Positions 23,080 through 34,240 of a stretch of DNA of 64,000 bases are shown piece by piece. The DNA comes from Buchnera aphidicola (Pemphigus immunis). GTDB lineage: Bacteria; Pseudomonadota; Gammaproteobacteria; Enterobacterales; Enterobacteriaceae. The notes under the pieces are model-generated. The model did no database searches, was not told where the DNA came from, and worked only from the letters and a program-made list of their open reading frames with translations. The DNA is taken from NCBI RefSeq assembly GCF_964059115.1, contig NZ_OZ060408.1, forward strand, positions 496,001-560,000, read 5' to 3'. The position numbers and the translations under genes are program-made. Each line of letters starts with the position of its first letter. The stretch's first letter is position 1.

Positions 23080-23681
23080 GAAAACATTTCCTCTATTTTA
23101 CTAATAGCTTCCGTTGTTAAAATAATCTTTTCAAAAGAAATTAAACTAACTGGATTAATTAAATTAACATCACAAACATCTACTTTATACAAATTACGAG
23201 AAGCTAAAAATAAATTATTATCTATTCCTTTAATAATAATTAGTACATTTTTTAATCCTATATCTTTTAATTTTCTTACTAATAATTTGGTTTTAGGTAA
23301 ATCTAAAGAAAATTTTTTAAAAATTATAAGACGATTTTGACGTACTAATTCTGAAAAAATACTTTGCATAGCACCACGATACATCTTACGATTAACTTTC
23401 TGTTCATAATCTTGAGGTTTAGATGCAAATGTAACACCACCAGAACGCCATAAAGGACTTCTAACTGATCCAGCTCTTGCTCTTCCTGTTCCTTTTTGAC
23501 GCCATGGTTTTTTTCCAGAACCAGAAACTTCTGCACGACTCTTTTGAGCTCGTGTTCCTTGTCTAGCACTTGATCTATAAGCCATTATAACTTGATGGAC
23601 AAGAGACTTATTAAAATCTCGACCAAATATAACATCAGACAAATAAAGTGACGTTGATTCATCTTTAAGTAATAATTCCAT
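23076..23681 (-). CDS. rplD: 50S ribosomal protein L4
   Basis: 201 residues, identical to E. coli. The extended loop [20 protein letters not shown] and [22 protein letters not shown] lines the tunnel. In E. coli L4 is also the autogenous repressor of the S10 operon, acting on its leader by attenuation and translation block. The residues for ribosome assembly are retained; the regulatory role cannot be judged from sequence. Confidence 0.98.
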   Translation of the reverse strand: MELLLKDESTSLYLSDVIFGRDFNKSLVHQVIMAYRSSARQGTRAQKSRAEVSGSGKKPWRQKGTGRARAGSVRSPLWRSGGVTFASKPQDYEQKVNRKMYRGAMQSIFSELVRQNRLIIFKKFSLDLPKTKLLVRKLKDIGLKNVLIIIKGIDNNLFLASRNLYKVDVCDVNLINPVSLISFEKIILTTEAISKIEEMFS

Positions 23682-23691
23682 ATTATAGTCC

Positions 23692-24321
23692 TCATGCTTT
23701 TATAGCTGGTTTAACAATAAGGTCACTACCAGTTGCACCAGGAACAGAACCCTTGATTAATAACAAGTTTTGATTAGCATCGATTCTAATTACTGTTAAA
23801 CTTTGAACTGTAACGCGAACGTTGCCTAAATGACCAGCCATTTTTTTACCTTTAAAAACTCTTCCTGGAGTTTGATTTTGACCAATAGAACCAGGTACAC
23901 GATGAGATAATGAGTTACCATGAGTTGCATCTTGAGTTCTGAAATTCCATCTTTTTACCGTACCAGAAAATCCTTTTCCTTTAGAAATACCAGTAATATC
24001 AACTTTTTTTACATTAATAAAAATATTTACATTAACTATATTTCCAATTTTAAAATCTTTTAAATCAGAAACTCTAAATTCCCATAAACCACGACCAGCT
24101 TTTACTCCTGATTTAATAAAATGACCAGATTCAGGTTTTTTTAACTGATTGAATTTTTTAATTCCTGTAGTAACTTGTATAGCTTTATATTTATCATTAT
24201 CTAAATTTTTAATTTGGATAATACGATTTTCTTTTATTTCAATTGCTGTAACAGGTATAGAAACACCCTCTTTACTAAAAATTCGTGTCATACCTAATTT
24301 TTTTCCAACTAAACCTATCAT
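23692..24321 (-). CDS. rplC: 50S ribosomal protein L3
   Basis: 209 residues, as in E. coli. [17 protein letters not shown] at the N-terminus; [13 protein letters not shown] and [20 protein letters not shown] surround the Gln that PrmB methylates in E. coli. Second gene of the S10 operon. Confidence 0.98.
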   Translation of the reverse strand: MIGLVGKKLGMTRIFSKEGVSIPVTAIEIKENRIIQIKNLDNDKYKAIQVTTGIKKFNQLKKPESGHFIKSGVKAGRGLWEFRVSDLKDFKIGNIVNVNIFINVKKVDITGISKGKGFSGTVKRWNFRTQDATHGNSLSHRVPGSIGQNQTPGRVFKGKKMAGHLGNVRVTVQSLTVIRIDANQNLLLIKGSVPGATGSDLIVKPAIKA

Positions 24322-24352
24322 TTTACAACCCTTTGATCATGTAATTATCTTA

Positions 24353-24682
<330 letters not shown>

Positions 24683-24859
24683 TTATAAAAACTAAAAAAC
24701 ACCTTTCTTACTAAATAATTAGTAAGTCAGCGTAATAGTTTAATTCATAACTCCAAAATTAGGAGTATTAAGTATTTAAATTATATAAGAAATTTAAATA
24801 ATTTAAAATAAAAATTCCATATCAATTAAAAATTAAAATGCTTATAAAATAAGGAAGAT

Positions 24860-24868
24860 ATTATAACA
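24860..24868 (-). promoter_or_regulatory. Extended -10 promoter for the S10 operon
   Basis: The minus strand reads TGTTATAAT, a perfect TATAAT (24865-24860) with the TG extension. No good -35 lies 16-18 bases upstream, consistent with an extended -10 type. Transcription would begin near 24853. TATAAT is common by chance in such AT-rich DNA, so this is a moderate call. Confidence 0.45.
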
Positions 24869-25089
24869 TTCTTTAAAAAACAAACGTACGTAGTTTTTAA
24901 AAATTAAAATAAAATATATTTTTTAAAAATTTATAATAATTTTTATTAAAAAATCAACATTTAATATTGTAAAAAATTCCTACACATAATAAAATTATCT
25001 AAATATTTTTTTAATAATTATTAAATTATTATTATAAAAAATATATTTTATTTTGTAAACTATAGTATTTAAAAATCATATGTCTATAT

Positions 25090-25140
25090 TTTATATTAAA
25101 TACGGAAGAGCTTTATCGGCTCTTCCGTATTTAATATAAA
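25090..25140 (-). terminator. Long hairpin terminating tuf
   Basis: A 22-bp perfect stem (25090-25111 with 25119-25140) around a 7-base loop, 37 bases after the tuf stop. The GC-richer core is GGAAGAGC/GCTCTTCC. No clear T run follows on the minus strand, so it may stabilise the 3' end as well as terminate. It marks the end of the str operon. Confidence 0.75.
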
Positions 25141-25176
25141 TCAACCTTTTAATTATCATATTCAATAAAATATTAA

Positions 25177-26361
25177 TTAACTAATTACCTTAATAACCAC
25201 ACCAGCTCCAACTGTACGACCACCTTCACGAATTGCAAAACGCAGTCCTTCAGACATTGCAATAGGATGAATCAATGTTACTGTCATTTTAATATTATCT
25301 CCAGGCATAACCATTTCTATATCCTGAGGTAACTCAATAAAACCGGTTACATCTGTGGTTCTAAAATAAAATTGAGGTCGATATCCTTTAAAAAAAGGTG
25401 TATGACGACCACCTTCTTCCTTTGAAAGTACATAAACTTCTGATTCAAATTTGATATGAGGATGAATAGTTCCTGGTTTTGCTAATACTTGTCCTCTTTC
25501 TATGTCTTCTCGTTTAGTGCCTCGTAATAAAATTCCAACATTTTCTCCAGCTCTTCCTTCATCTAATAATTTACGAAACATTTCAACACCAGTACATGTT
25601 GTTTTTATAGTATTCTTTATTCCAACAATTTCAACTTCTTCACCAACTTTTACAATACCTTGCTCTACTCTACCAGTCACAACTGTACCTCTACCAGAAA
25701 TAGAAAATACATCTTCTATCGGAAGTAAAAATGGTTTTTCAATTGATCTTATTGGTTCTGGAATATAACTATCTAATAAATTAGCTAAATCGATAATTTT
25801 TTCTTCCCATTCTGGAACACCTTCTAATGCTTTTAGAGCCGAACCCCTTACAATAGGAGTATCATCACCCGGAAAATCATATTGTGTCAATAAATCTCTA
25901 ACTTCCATTTCAACTAATTCCAATAATTCTTCATCATCAACAGCGTCACATTTATTCAAAAATACAATTATGTAAGGTACACCTACTTGACGACCTAATA
26001 AAATATGTTCACGTGTTTGTGGCATAGGACCATCGCTAGCAGCTACTACTAAAATAGCGCCATCCATTTGCGCAGCTCCTGTTATCATATTTTTTATATA
26101 ATCTGCATGCCCTGGACAATCAACATGTGCATAATGTCTACTAAGAGTATCATATTCAACATGAGAAGTATTTATGGTAATACCTCTTGCTTTCTCCTCA
26201 GGAGCATTATCAATTTGATCAAAAGCACGAGGAGATCCTCCATATTTTTTAGCCAATACAGTAGTAATAGCAGCTGTTAAAGTTGTTTTACCATGATCAA
26301 CATGACCTATTGTTCCCACATTAATATGGGGTTTTAATCTTGCAAACTTTTCTTTAGACAT
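25177..26361 (-). CDS. tuf: Elongation factor Tu
   Basis: GTPase that delivers aminoacyl-tRNA to the ribosome. 394 residues, as in E. coli. P-loop GHVDHGKT at residues 19-26, DCPGHADY (G3) around 81-88, NKCD (G4) around 136-139. The switch region and domain [15 protein letters not shown] are intact. Last gene of the str operon, 38 bases after fusA. Only one tuf copy is in this window; E. coli has two. Confidence 0.98.
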   Translation of the reverse strand: MSKEKFARLKPHINVGTIGHVDHGKTTLTAAITTVLAKKYGGSPRAFDQIDNAPEEKARGITINTSHVEYDTLSRHYAHVDCPGHADYIKNMITGAAQMDGAILVVAASDGPMPQTREHILLGRQVGVPYIIVFLNKCDAVDDEELLELVEMEVRDLLTQYDFPGDDTPIVRGSALKALEGVPEWEEKIIDLANLLDSYIPEPIRSIEKPFLLPIEDVFSISGRGTVVTGRVEQGIVKVGEEVEIVGIKNTIKTTCTGVEMFRKLLDEGRAGENVGILLRGTKREDIERGQVLAKPGTIHPHIKFESEVYVLSKEEGGRHTPFFKGYRPQFYFRTTDVTGFIELPQDIEMVMPGDNIKMTVTLIHPIAMSEGLRFAIREGGRTVGAGVVIKVIS

Positions 26362-26399
26362 AAAATATAACCTTTATTAAATTTTTAAAATATAAAAAA

Positions 26400-28511
26400 T
26401 CATTTCTCTCTTTCTAAAATAATATTTTTAGCTACACTATTAGGAGCTTCTGCATACTGCAAAAATTCCATAGAATAAGCTGCTCTTCCTTGACTTTGAG
26501 AACGTAAATCAGTAGCATATCCGAACATTTCAGATAAAGGTACTTTGGCAAAAATAATTTTCCCATTTATCATATTATTCATACCCTCGATAATGCCTCT
26601 TCGACGATTTATATCACCAATAACATCTCCCATATAATCTTCTGGAGTTTCTATTTCTACTTTCATAATAGGTTCTAGTAAAATCGGTTTAGCCTGTTTA
26701 AAAGCATTTTTAAATGCTATTGATGCTGCTAATTTAAATGCTATTTCAGAAGAATCTACATCATGATAAGATCCGAAATGCAGACGTACACCTATATCTA
26801 CAACCGGATATCCTGCCAACGGTCCATATTTTAACTGTTCTTGAATACCTTTATCTATTGCTGAAATATATTCTCCTGGAATTACACCACCTTTTATATC
26901 ATTTATAAAATTATAACTGGATCCACTTCCTGGTTCTAATGGAAATAAATCAATTACTACATGTCCATATTGACCTCGTCCTCCAGATTGCTTAATGTGT
27001 TTACCTTCTATATTTTTCACTAATTCCTTGATAGTTTCCCTATAAGCAACTTGAGGTTTGCCAATATTTCCACTAACATTAAATTCCCTTTTCATACGAT
27101 CAACAATAATTTCTAAATGTAATTCCCCCATACCTGCAATAATAGTTTGATTAGATTCTTCATCCGTCCATACTCGGAATGAAGGGTCTTCTTTTGCTAA
27201 TCTATTTAAAGCTAAACCCATTTTTTCCTGATCAGATTTTGTTTTTGGTTCTACAGAAATAGAAATTACTGGTTCAGGAAATTCCATGCGTTCTAAAATA
27301 ATTCTAGAATTTTGATCACATAAAGTATCACCTGTTGTTACATTTTTTAAACCAATAGCTGCAGCTATATCACCAGATCTTACCTCTTTTATTTCTTCTC
27401 TTTTATTTGCATGCATTTGAACAATTCGTCCAAATCTTTCTTTTTGAGATTTTACAGAATTAAATACAGTATCTCCCGATCTCACTACTCCAGAATACAC
27501 TCTAAAAAACGTTAAATTTCCAACAAATGGATCACTGGCAATTTTAAATGCTAATGCTGAAAAAGGTTCTTCATCATTGAAATTAGGTAAAACAATTGTC
27601 TTTCCTGTTTTATCTGAAATTTCTTTTTTTAATCCTACATCTATTGGAGATGGTAAATATTCTATTACTGCATCTAATAAAGCTTGTACTCCTTTATTTT
27701 TAAATGCAGATCCACAAGTAATAATAACAATTTCATTATTTAAAACTCTTTGTCGTAGTGCTAATTTTATTTCTTCTTCAGAAAGTTTTTCTCCATTTAA
27801 ATATTTTTCCATAATTTCTTCATTTGCTTCAGCAGCAGATTCAATTAAATTATGATGCCATTTTTCAGATAACTCTAACATATCAACAGGAATATCTGAA
27901 TAAGTAAAAGTTACTCCTTGATCTTTATCATTCCAACTAACAGATTTCATTTTTATTAAATCTATTATTCCTACAAAATTTTCTTCGCTACCTATCGCTA
28001 ACTGAATAGGAACAGGATTTGTAGTAAGACGATTTTTTATTTGTTTAACTACTTTTAAAAAATTTGCTCCCATACGATCCATTTTATTAATAAATGCAAT
28101 TCTAGGTACCTTATACTTATTTGCTTGACGCCAAACAGTCTCAGATTGAGATTGAACACCTCCAACTGCACAATAAACCATAACAACACCATCTAATACA
28201 CGCATAGAACGTTCAACTTCTATAGTAAAATCAACATGTCCTGGTGTATCAATAATATTAATTCGATGCGGTGTAAATTGATCAGCCATTCCTGACCAAA
28301 ATGCAGTTGTTGCAGCAGAAGTAATAGTAATACCTCTTTCCTGTTCTTGTTCCATCCAATCCATAGTTGCTGCTCCATCATGAACTTCCCCAATCTTATG
28401 ATTAATTCCTGTATAAAACAAAATTCGTTCAGTCGTAGTTGTTTTTCCAGCATCTATATGAGCACTAATTCCAATATTTCTATAATTAGTAATAGGAGTA
28501 GTACGAGCCAT
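26400..28511 (-). CDS. fusA: Elongation factor G
   Basis: Translocation and ribosome-recycling GTPase. 703 residues (E. coli 704). P-loop AHIDAGKTT at residues 17-25, DTPGHVDF (G3) and NKMDR (G4) are present; domain IV has [11 protein letters not shown]. Between rpsG and tuf in the str operon. Confidence 0.98.
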   Translation of the reverse strand: MARTTPITNYRNIGISAHIDAGKTTTTERILFYTGINHKIGEVHDGAATMDWMEQEQERGITITSAATTAFWSGMADQFTPHRINIIDTPGHVDFTIEVERSMRVLDGVVMVYCAVGGVQSQSETVWRQANKYKVPRIAFINKMDRMGANFLKVVKQIKNRLTTNPVPIQLAIGSEENFVGIIDLIKMKSVSWNDKDQGVTFTYSDIPVDMLELSEKWHHNLIESAAEANEEIMEKYLNGEKLSEEEIKLALRQRVLNNEIVIITCGSAFKNKGVQALLDAVIEYLPSPIDVGLKKEISDKTGKTIVLPNFNDEEPFSALAFKIASDPFVGNLTFFRVYSGVVRSGDTVFNSVKSQKERFGRIVQMHANKREEIKEVRSGDIAAAIGLKNVTTGDTLCDQNSRIILERMEFPEPVISISVEPKTKSDQEKMGLALNRLAKEDPSFRVWTDEESNQTIIAGMGELHLEIIVDRMKREFNVSGNIGKPQVAYRETIKELVKNIEGKHIKQSGGRGQYGHVVIDLFPLEPGSGSSYNFINDIKGGVIPGEYISAIDKGIQEQLKYGPLAGYPVVDIGVRLHFGSYHDVDSSEIAFKLAASIAFKNAFKQAKPILLEPIMKVEIETPEDYMGDVIGDINRRRGIIEGMNNMINGKIIFAKVPLSEMFGYATDLRSQSQGRAAYSMEFLQYAEAPNSVAKNIILEREK

Positions 28512-28616
28512 TTTATTCCTCTAGTTACCTAATAGTCTAAATGATTAATCAATAAAAAAGAATGGCTTTACCTGTTGATTAACGTAAATATAACTTATTA
28601 CTGCAATAAACTATTT

Positions 28617-29087
28617 TTACCAACGATAATGCGCAAAAGCTTTATTAGCTTCTGCCATTCTGTGTACTTCTTCTCTTTTTTTTACAGCATTCCCTTTATT
28701 TTCAAAAGCATCTTGCAATTCATTAGATAATCTGAGAAACATAGATTTATCTGGACGTTTACGTGCTGCTTCAACAATCCAACGCATAGCCAAAGCATTT
28801 CTTCGAACCGGACGAACTTCCACTGGAACTTGATAAGTAGAACCACCAACACGACGAGATTTTACTTCTACTGTTGGACGAACGTTCTCTAACGCAAGAT
28901 TAAAAATTTCTAATTCTAATTTACCTATACGTTCTGATAATTTTTTTAATGCTTTATAAACAATCACTTCTGCAATGGATTTTTTTCCATCGACCATTAA
29001 TATATTAATAAATTTAGCTAATATTTCTGATGAAAATTTTGGATCTGGTAAAATTTTACGATTTCCAATTACACGACGTCGAGGCAT
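28617..29087 (-). CDS. rpsG: 30S ribosomal protein S7
   Basis: 156 residues, the same as the shorter E. coli form. [18 protein letters not shown] and the block [13 protein letters not shown] are diagnostic. It nucleates the 30S head and in E. coli represses the str operon. It is followed by a 105-base gap before fusA. Confidence 0.98.
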   Translation of the reverse strand: MPRRRVIGNRKILPDPKFSSEILAKFINILMVDGKKSIAEVIVYKALKKLSERIGKLELEIFNLALENVRPTVEVKSRRVGGSTYQVPVEVRPVRRNALAMRWIVEAARKRPDKSMFLRLSNELQDAFENKGNAVKKREEVHRMAEANKAFAHYRW

Positions 29088-29133
29088 AAATGCTCCATTT
29101 TGATAAAAAATTATTTTTTATTTTTATTTATAT

Positions 29134-29508
29134 TTATACTTTTGATTTTTTTACACCATATTTAGAACGACCTTTTTTACGATCTTTTACTCCTGAACAA
29201 TCTAAAGAACCCCTAACAATATGATAACGAACTCCTGGCAAATCCTTTACTCGTCCACCTCTTATTAAAATTACCGAATGTTCTTGCAAGTTATGACCTT
29301 CTCCACCTATATAAGCAGTCACTTCAAAACCATTAGTTAGCCGAACACGACAAACTTTTCTAAGAGCTGAATTAGGTTTTTTAGGAGTAGTTGTATAAAC
29401 TCTTGTGCATACTCCTCTTTTCTGAGGACATTTACCCAATGCCGGTACATTACTTTTTATATTTCTACGAACACGGGGTCTGCGGACCAACTGATTAACT
29501 GTGGCCAT
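29134..29508 (-). CDS. rpsL: 30S ribosomal protein S12
   Basis: 124 residues, as in E. coli. Decoding-centre protein; [18 protein letters not shown] contains Lys43 and [12 protein letters not shown] contains Lys88, the classical streptomycin-related positions, so a drug-sensitive type is expected. First gene of the str operon, with an AGGAG ribosome-binding site. Confidence 0.98.
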   Translation of the reverse strand: MATVNQLVRRPRVRRNIKSNVPALGKCPQKRGVCTRVYTTTPKKPNSALRKVCRVRLTNGFEVTAYIGGEGHNLQEHSVILIRGGRVKDLPGVRYHIVRGSLDCSGVKDRKKGRSKYGVKKSKV

Positions 29509-29625
29509 GAAATCTCCTATTATAAAATTTTTATGATTTCTAATAAAATAAATTAAATTGAATATACTATTATTATGCAGAATTTAGACTGGTTAAAAAA
29601 TATTCTAGAATAAAAAACTAATTGC

Positions 29626-29913
29626 TTACCAATTCATTTGCTGCTGATTCTTTTCTGTCAAAAACACAAATTTATGGTAATCAATCATCATAAATCCAGT
29701 TGCAATTTTTTTACAAAGACCGCGCGCTGTTACATCTTCTTTTAAAACATAGAGATTAGCTGACGAATTTAATAAATCTCTCAAAAAATAGTTTTTATCT
29801 ACAGCAATAATTACACCATCTTGTAATGCTAATAAATCATCCGACTTCTTTAAAATATTAAATAATAATATCATATTACTTTTAAAAGGGGAATTCATTA
29901 ACGTATGTAACAT
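29626..29913 (-). CDS. tusB: Sulfur-relay protein TusB
   Basis: Third subunit of the TusBCD complex that passes persulfide sulfur from TusA to TusE and MnmA for 2-thiolation of wobble uridine in tRNA. 95 residues from the ATG at 29913 (MLHTL), matching E. coli; an in-frame GTG three codons upstream overlaps the ribosome-binding site and is unlikely. The LQDGV block and the final Trp are kept. 12 bases after tusC. Confidence 0.92.
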   Translation of the reverse strand: MLHTLMNSPFKSNMILLFNILKKSDDLLALQDGVIIAVDKNYFLRDLLNSSANLYVLKEDVTARGLCKKIATGFMMIDYHKFVFLTEKNQQQMNW

Positions 29914-29925
29914 ACTAAACACCTC

Positions 29926-30285
29926 TTAAAAATTAATAATTCCGTCACATTCATCTATTTTTTTTTGAAGAACATTTTTACTTAAAACCTGAACATCCAA
30001 TAAAAAAATATCTTTTTCAAAAAAACCTCGTTCTATTAACGAATCAGCACAAAAATAAAATTTGTTTATACCATACAAAGGCAAAATAAAAAATGCAGGT
30101 GTGTAATTTCGTGACAATATATGTTCCGGTTTTTGATTCTTTATTAATTGAAAAATTCCATCACCAATAAAAAAAATGGAAATATTCTGAATTGTTAAAG
30201 AAATAGATAAAATTAAATCTAAACCTTCTCTACCAAAAGCAGTACCATGCGGTGCATAAGAAAAAATAAAAGCCATATGTTTCAT
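29926..30285 (-). CDS. tusC: Sulfur-relay protein TusC
   Basis: 119 residues, E. coli length. N-terminal AFIFSYAPHGTAFGREGLD matches the DsrF-like fold. A structural subunit of the TusBCD heterohexamer. It lies 9 bases after tusD and 12 before tusB, one transcription unit. Confidence 0.95.
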   Translation of the reverse strand: MKHMAFIFSYAPHGTAFGREGLDLILSISLTIQNISIFFIGDGIFQLIKNQKPEHILSRNYTPAFFILPLYGINKFYFCADSLIERGFFEKDIFLLDVQVLSKNVLQKKIDECDGIINF

Positions 30286-30294
30286 AAAATTATA

Positions 30295-30681
30295 TTAAAA
30301 TTGTACAATACGATCACATTTTCGAATAGATTCAGATAATTCACCTAATCCAGTTAATGTAAAACCTTTTGCTAAATTTCCTATTTGAATACCAAATCGT
30401 AATGCTTGTTCATCACTTATTACTCCCCTTCTAGAAGCTGCGCTAATACAAATATTTAATTTTATCTTAAATTGAAAATGAAAATCTTGCCAAGAATTAA
30501 CTAAATTACATTCATCTTCAGCTGGAGATACCATCTTATTAGCATTTAATACACCACTAAAATAAAAAAAAACACTATCTAATTTATGTCCACAATCAAT
30601 TAAAGCATGAGAAAAAGATAAAGCTGTCTTAGAATTTTCTTTTCCGTATGCTGAACCTGTAACTAAAACTACATAATTCAT
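30295..30681 (-). CDS. tusD: Sulfur-relay protein TusD
   Basis: 128 residues, as in E. coli. TusD carries the sulfur-accepting cysteine; Cys78 in LNICISAASRRG corresponds to the catalytic Cys78 of E. coli. TGSAYGKENS and the end CDRIVQF are conserved. Heads the tusDCB unit upstream of rpsL, the E. coli order. Confidence 0.96.
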   Translation of the reverse strand: MNYVVLVTGSAYGKENSKTALSFSHALIDCGHKLDSVFFYFSGVLNANKMVSPAEDECNLVNSWQDFHFQFKIKLNICISAASRRGVISDEQALRFGIQIGNLAKGFTLTGLGELSESIRKCDRIVQF

Positions 30682-30793
30682 ATAATTTAAACCATAAAAT
30701 TGAAAAAATAAATTATATTTTATAAACGAACAACATAATTTAAATAATTTTTAAAAATGTAAAATTTTTAACTACATAAAAATAAAAATTAAT

Positions 30794-31597
30794 TTACTTC
30801 AATACAGATTTTATATCGATTAATTCTATATCAAAAATTAATATTGAATTACCAGGAATTCCTGGAACTCCATTTTCTCCATAAGCTAATTGAGGCGGTA
30901 TCACTAATTTAATCTTTCCACCCTTACTAATATATTTTATACCTTCTTGCCAACCTTGAATTACATCTTTTATAGATAACCATATTGGTCCACTTGTATA
31001 TGAATTATCAAATTCACTACCATCAATTAACGTTCCTTTGTAATTTACCAAAATCATATCATTATCTTTAGGAAATTGACCATCTCCTAATTTTTTTATT
31101 AAAATACATAAACCTGTTGAAGTTTTTTTTACACCTATTTTTTTTACAAAATTAGATATATATACTTTTCCTTGAGTATAATTTTCTTCAGCTCTTTTTT
31201 TTAACATCATTATCTCTGCATCTTTCAATTTATATTCTAAATTTCTTAATCTATTAGCAATTTCCTCATTAGATAATTTTAATGTTCCAAACATTGTATC
31301 TTTTATCCCTAAAATAAATTGTGTTTTATCTAAAAAAAATCCTAAATTTTCTTGATCTATCAATGAACGTTCCATATAACTACCCAATGAAGCTCCTAAC
31401 GCATAAGATATTTTTTCATTATTATTTTTAAAAATAGAAGTACGATTCATTTGAGACATATTTTCTTTTTCTTCAATTAATTTAAAAAAATTAGATGCTA
31501 AGCAAATACTAGAACTAAAAAATAAAGTATATATTATACAAATCAACGTAATCATGTTGAAAAATTTTTTTAAAAAAATGTTTTTTTTACAGTTCAT
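30794..31597 (-). CDS. fkpA: FKBP-type peptidyl-prolyl isomerase FkpA
   Basis: Periplasmic foldase and chaperone. 267 residues. The N-terminus has a basic patch and a hydrophobic run (ITLICIIYTLFFSSSICLA), consistent with a signal peptide cleaved near residue 35; a start at Met15 is also possible. Next comes a helical dimerisation domain. The C-terminal FKBP domain has VNYKGTLIDGSEFDNSY and PPQLAYGENGVPGIPGNS. It precedes tusD as in E. coli. Confidence 0.94.
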   Translation of the reverse strand: MNCKKNIFLKKFFNMITLICIIYTLFFSSSICLASNFFKLIEEKENMSQMNRTSIFKNNNEKISYALGASLGSYMERSLIDQENLGFFLDKTQFILGIKDTMFGTLKLSNEEIANRLRNLEYKLKDAEIMMLKKRAEENYTQGKVYISNFVKKIGVKKTSTGLCILIKKLGDGQFPKDNDMILVNYKGTLIDGSEFDNSYTSGPIWLSIKDVIQGWQEGIKYISKGGKIKLVIPPQLAYGENGVPGIPGNSILIFDIELIDIKSVLK

Positions 31598-33024
31598 AAT
31601 TATATTATTTCTATATTTTTACAATAATAAATATTATACTTGATTATCAGTATAAAATCTTCATTTTACATTACAGTTTCAAATTATTTGTAAAAAATGT
31701 TCATTTAATAACTAATCCGACACATGTGATATAAAAATAAACATTAAATCATGATTGATATCAATTTTTAAAAATATTTTAAATAAAAATAATTATTTAA
31801 ACTATAATTATAAATACATATTTTTAAAAATATAAAATTTGTTTCTAATAAAAAATAAAAATGATATCTTTATGCTCTAAAGAAAAAAGAATGGAATTTT
31901 TATCAATACGAAAAATAATTTTTAATTAAAAGTTATACTAATGACATCAGTACATACATTTTATATTATAATTAACTCTATTAATATAACTAAATGCAAT
32001 TGATACATAAAATACGATATAAAATTGTTTCCAGTAATATTGATTTTTAATAAAACTTATTTTCTTACAAAGAAACATGTAAAGAACTAAAAATAAAAAA
32101 AATAAATCAAAAATATAAAATATTATAAATCAGTATAAAATACTAAGGTATATACATTACAAACTTTATAAAATAAATTAAATTTATCTAAAAATAAGAG
32201 AATATTACATATTCATATTTATTTGATTTTTAAACATAATTAAAAAATTAATTTAATGACATTATAAAATATAGCAAAACTATTGATTTTTAATAAAAAA
32301 AATATTAATAATTAAAATAAAAGTATATTTATCCAAATATAAATAAATTAAAAATTATTTGTTAATCATATTTCCAAAAATTTATTTTTTCCTAAAAAAA
32401 GTATTTTCTATTTCCTAATTTATTCCGCAAAAAACCTATTTTACTTCAAAACAATCTAAATAAATAAAAAGACATCAAAAAAAATATTATAAATAATAAT
32501 TAATTTTTAAGAATTTCTTTTGATATTATATTATATATATAAAACACAAACTGATAAAATATATATAAATATAAAAATACATATTAAATTTAGCTTTAAA
32601 ATAACAGAATTAGTCTTTATATGAAATGCAAATAGCTTAAAATTAATTTTTTATTTTAGATAAATGTTACACTGGAAAATAAAAATTGTTTTTATTTTTA
32701 ATATAAGTAAGCATACATTTTAACTAAAATAAAAAATTAATATTGGCAATATCATTAGTAATAAAAATATATATCGTATATGCAGTAAAATATTTTATAT
32801 ATATAAATAACATATTACATACAACAAAATTACTATAAAAATTTTATCTTGATATAACTTAATATCAATTATATTTTTTAAAAATTGAACTTTTCTGCTG
32901 ATATATTAAAAAATAAATTATATATAACATCATATATGTTCTATTTAATTAAAACTAAAATATGAATTTTAAATTCATAAAAAAATAAATAAAATTAAAT
33001 AAATTTATTTCAGGATACGAAAAT
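31598..33024. other. 1.4-kb gene desert between fkpA and tsgA
   Basis: Divergent spacer with no recognisable coding sequence or RNA gene on either strand; the longest frames are a couple of dozen codons. It includes a 12-bp palindrome ATTGATATCAAT at 31754-31765 and a dyad TTGATAT-6-ATATCAA at 32849-32868, each about 160 bases from the nearest gene start. E. coli has several genes between these two loci, so this is most likely eroded ancestral sequence with the two promoters at its ends. Confidence 0.6.
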
Positions 33025-34188
33025 ATGACAAGAACAAATCGTATAAGTCTAATTTGGATTAGTTTTTTTTCTTATGCTTTAACTGGCGCATTAATTGTTG
33101 TTACAGGATTGATAATGGGAAATGTATCAGAATACTTTGAAATATCTCTATCATACACCAGCAATATTTTTACTTTTTTAAATGCTGGTATTTTAATATC
33201 TATTTTCTTAAATGCTTGGTTAATGGAAATTATTCCATTAAAAAAACAAATTATTGTAGGTTTTTTTCTTATGGTACTATCAATATATGTATTGATATTC
33301 ACGCATAATTTAATATTTTTTTCATTTAGTATTTTTATGCTTGGTATTATAAGTGGAATTACAATGTCGATAGGAACTTTTTTAATTACTCATTTATATA
33401 CAGGAAATAAAAGAGCTTCTCTATTATTATTAACAGATTCTTTTTTCAGTATGTCAGGTATGTTCATTCCTGTTTGTACTACTTTTTTATTAAAGAAAAA
33501 TTTTCAATGGTACTGGGTATATACATTAATAGGAATTATTTACTTATTTATCTTCTTATTAACAATATACTCAAAATTTCCAAATTTAAATTCTACTAAT
33601 CAAGAAAAAAAAATTAAACAAAAAGAAAAATATAGCACCAGTATATTTTTATTATCTCTATCAGCATTATGTTATATTTTGGGACAATTAGGATTTATTT
33701 CATGGATTCCAGAATTTTCAATAAAATTGATAGGGACAAATATTGTCGATGCTGGAAAATTAGTAAGCAATTTCTGGATGGCATATATGTTTGGTATGTG
33801 GTGTTTTAGTGGTATTTTAAAATTTTTTGATTTACAAAAAATGATGTTTTTTCTTACAGGTATTTCTTGTGTATTAATGTATTTATTTATTAAAAATACA
33901 AATTATGAATATTTAAAATGGATAATAATTTTATTGGGATTTTTTTCTAGCGCTATTTATACTCTAATAATTACATTAGGATCTTTGCAAACTAAAAAAA
34001 CTTCTCCTAAAGTTATTAATTTTATTTTAACTTCTGGAACAATAGGAACGTTATTAACTTTTATTATAACCAGTCCTATTGTTTCTCAATTTGGAATTAA
34101 AGCAGCATTAATAACTGCAAATATTTTATATTTAATAGTATTTATATTGAGCTTTGTTTTAGGTTTTTTTACAAAACATAGAAAATAA
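33025..34188 (+). CDS. tsgA: TsgA family MFS transporter
   Basis: Inner-membrane major-facilitator protein, 387 residues (E. coli 393), about 12 hydrophobic segments. Substrate unknown in E. coli. The N-terminal TNRISLIWISFFSYALTGAL, SGITMSIGTFLITH and ALCYILGQLGFISWIPEFS blocks are well kept. One of few broad transporter genes retained, which suggests a real role in exchange with the host cell; that is inference. Convergent with trpS after 52 bases; the cysG found between them in E. coli is gone. Confidence 0.93.
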   Translation: MTRTNRISLIWISFFSYALTGALIVVTGLIMGNVSEYFEISLSYTSNIFTFLNAGILISIFLNAWLMEIIPLKKQIIVGFFLMVLSIYVLIFTHNLIFFSFSIFMLGIISGITMSIGTFLITHLYTGNKRASLLLLTDSFFSMSGMFIPVCTTFLLKKNFQWYWVYTLIGIIYLFIFLLTIYSKFPNLNSTNQEKKIKQKEKYSTSIFLLSLSALCYILGQLGFISWIPEFSIKLIGTNIVDAGKLVSNFWMAYMFGMWCFSGILKFFDLQKMMFFLTGISCVLMYLFIKNTNYEYLKWIIILLGFFSSAIYTLIITLGSLQTKKTSPKVINFILTSGTIGTLLTFIITSPIVSQFGIKAALITANILYLIVFILSFVLGFFTKHRK

Positions 34189-34240
34189 TTAATAGTAAAT
34201 TATTTATATGTTATATTATAAAAATAATTAATAATATATA

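Noticed and set aside
31598..33024. CRISPR array or mobile-element remnant in the desert
   Set aside because: No direct repeats at regular spacing, no terminal inverted repeats and no transposase-like frame were seen.
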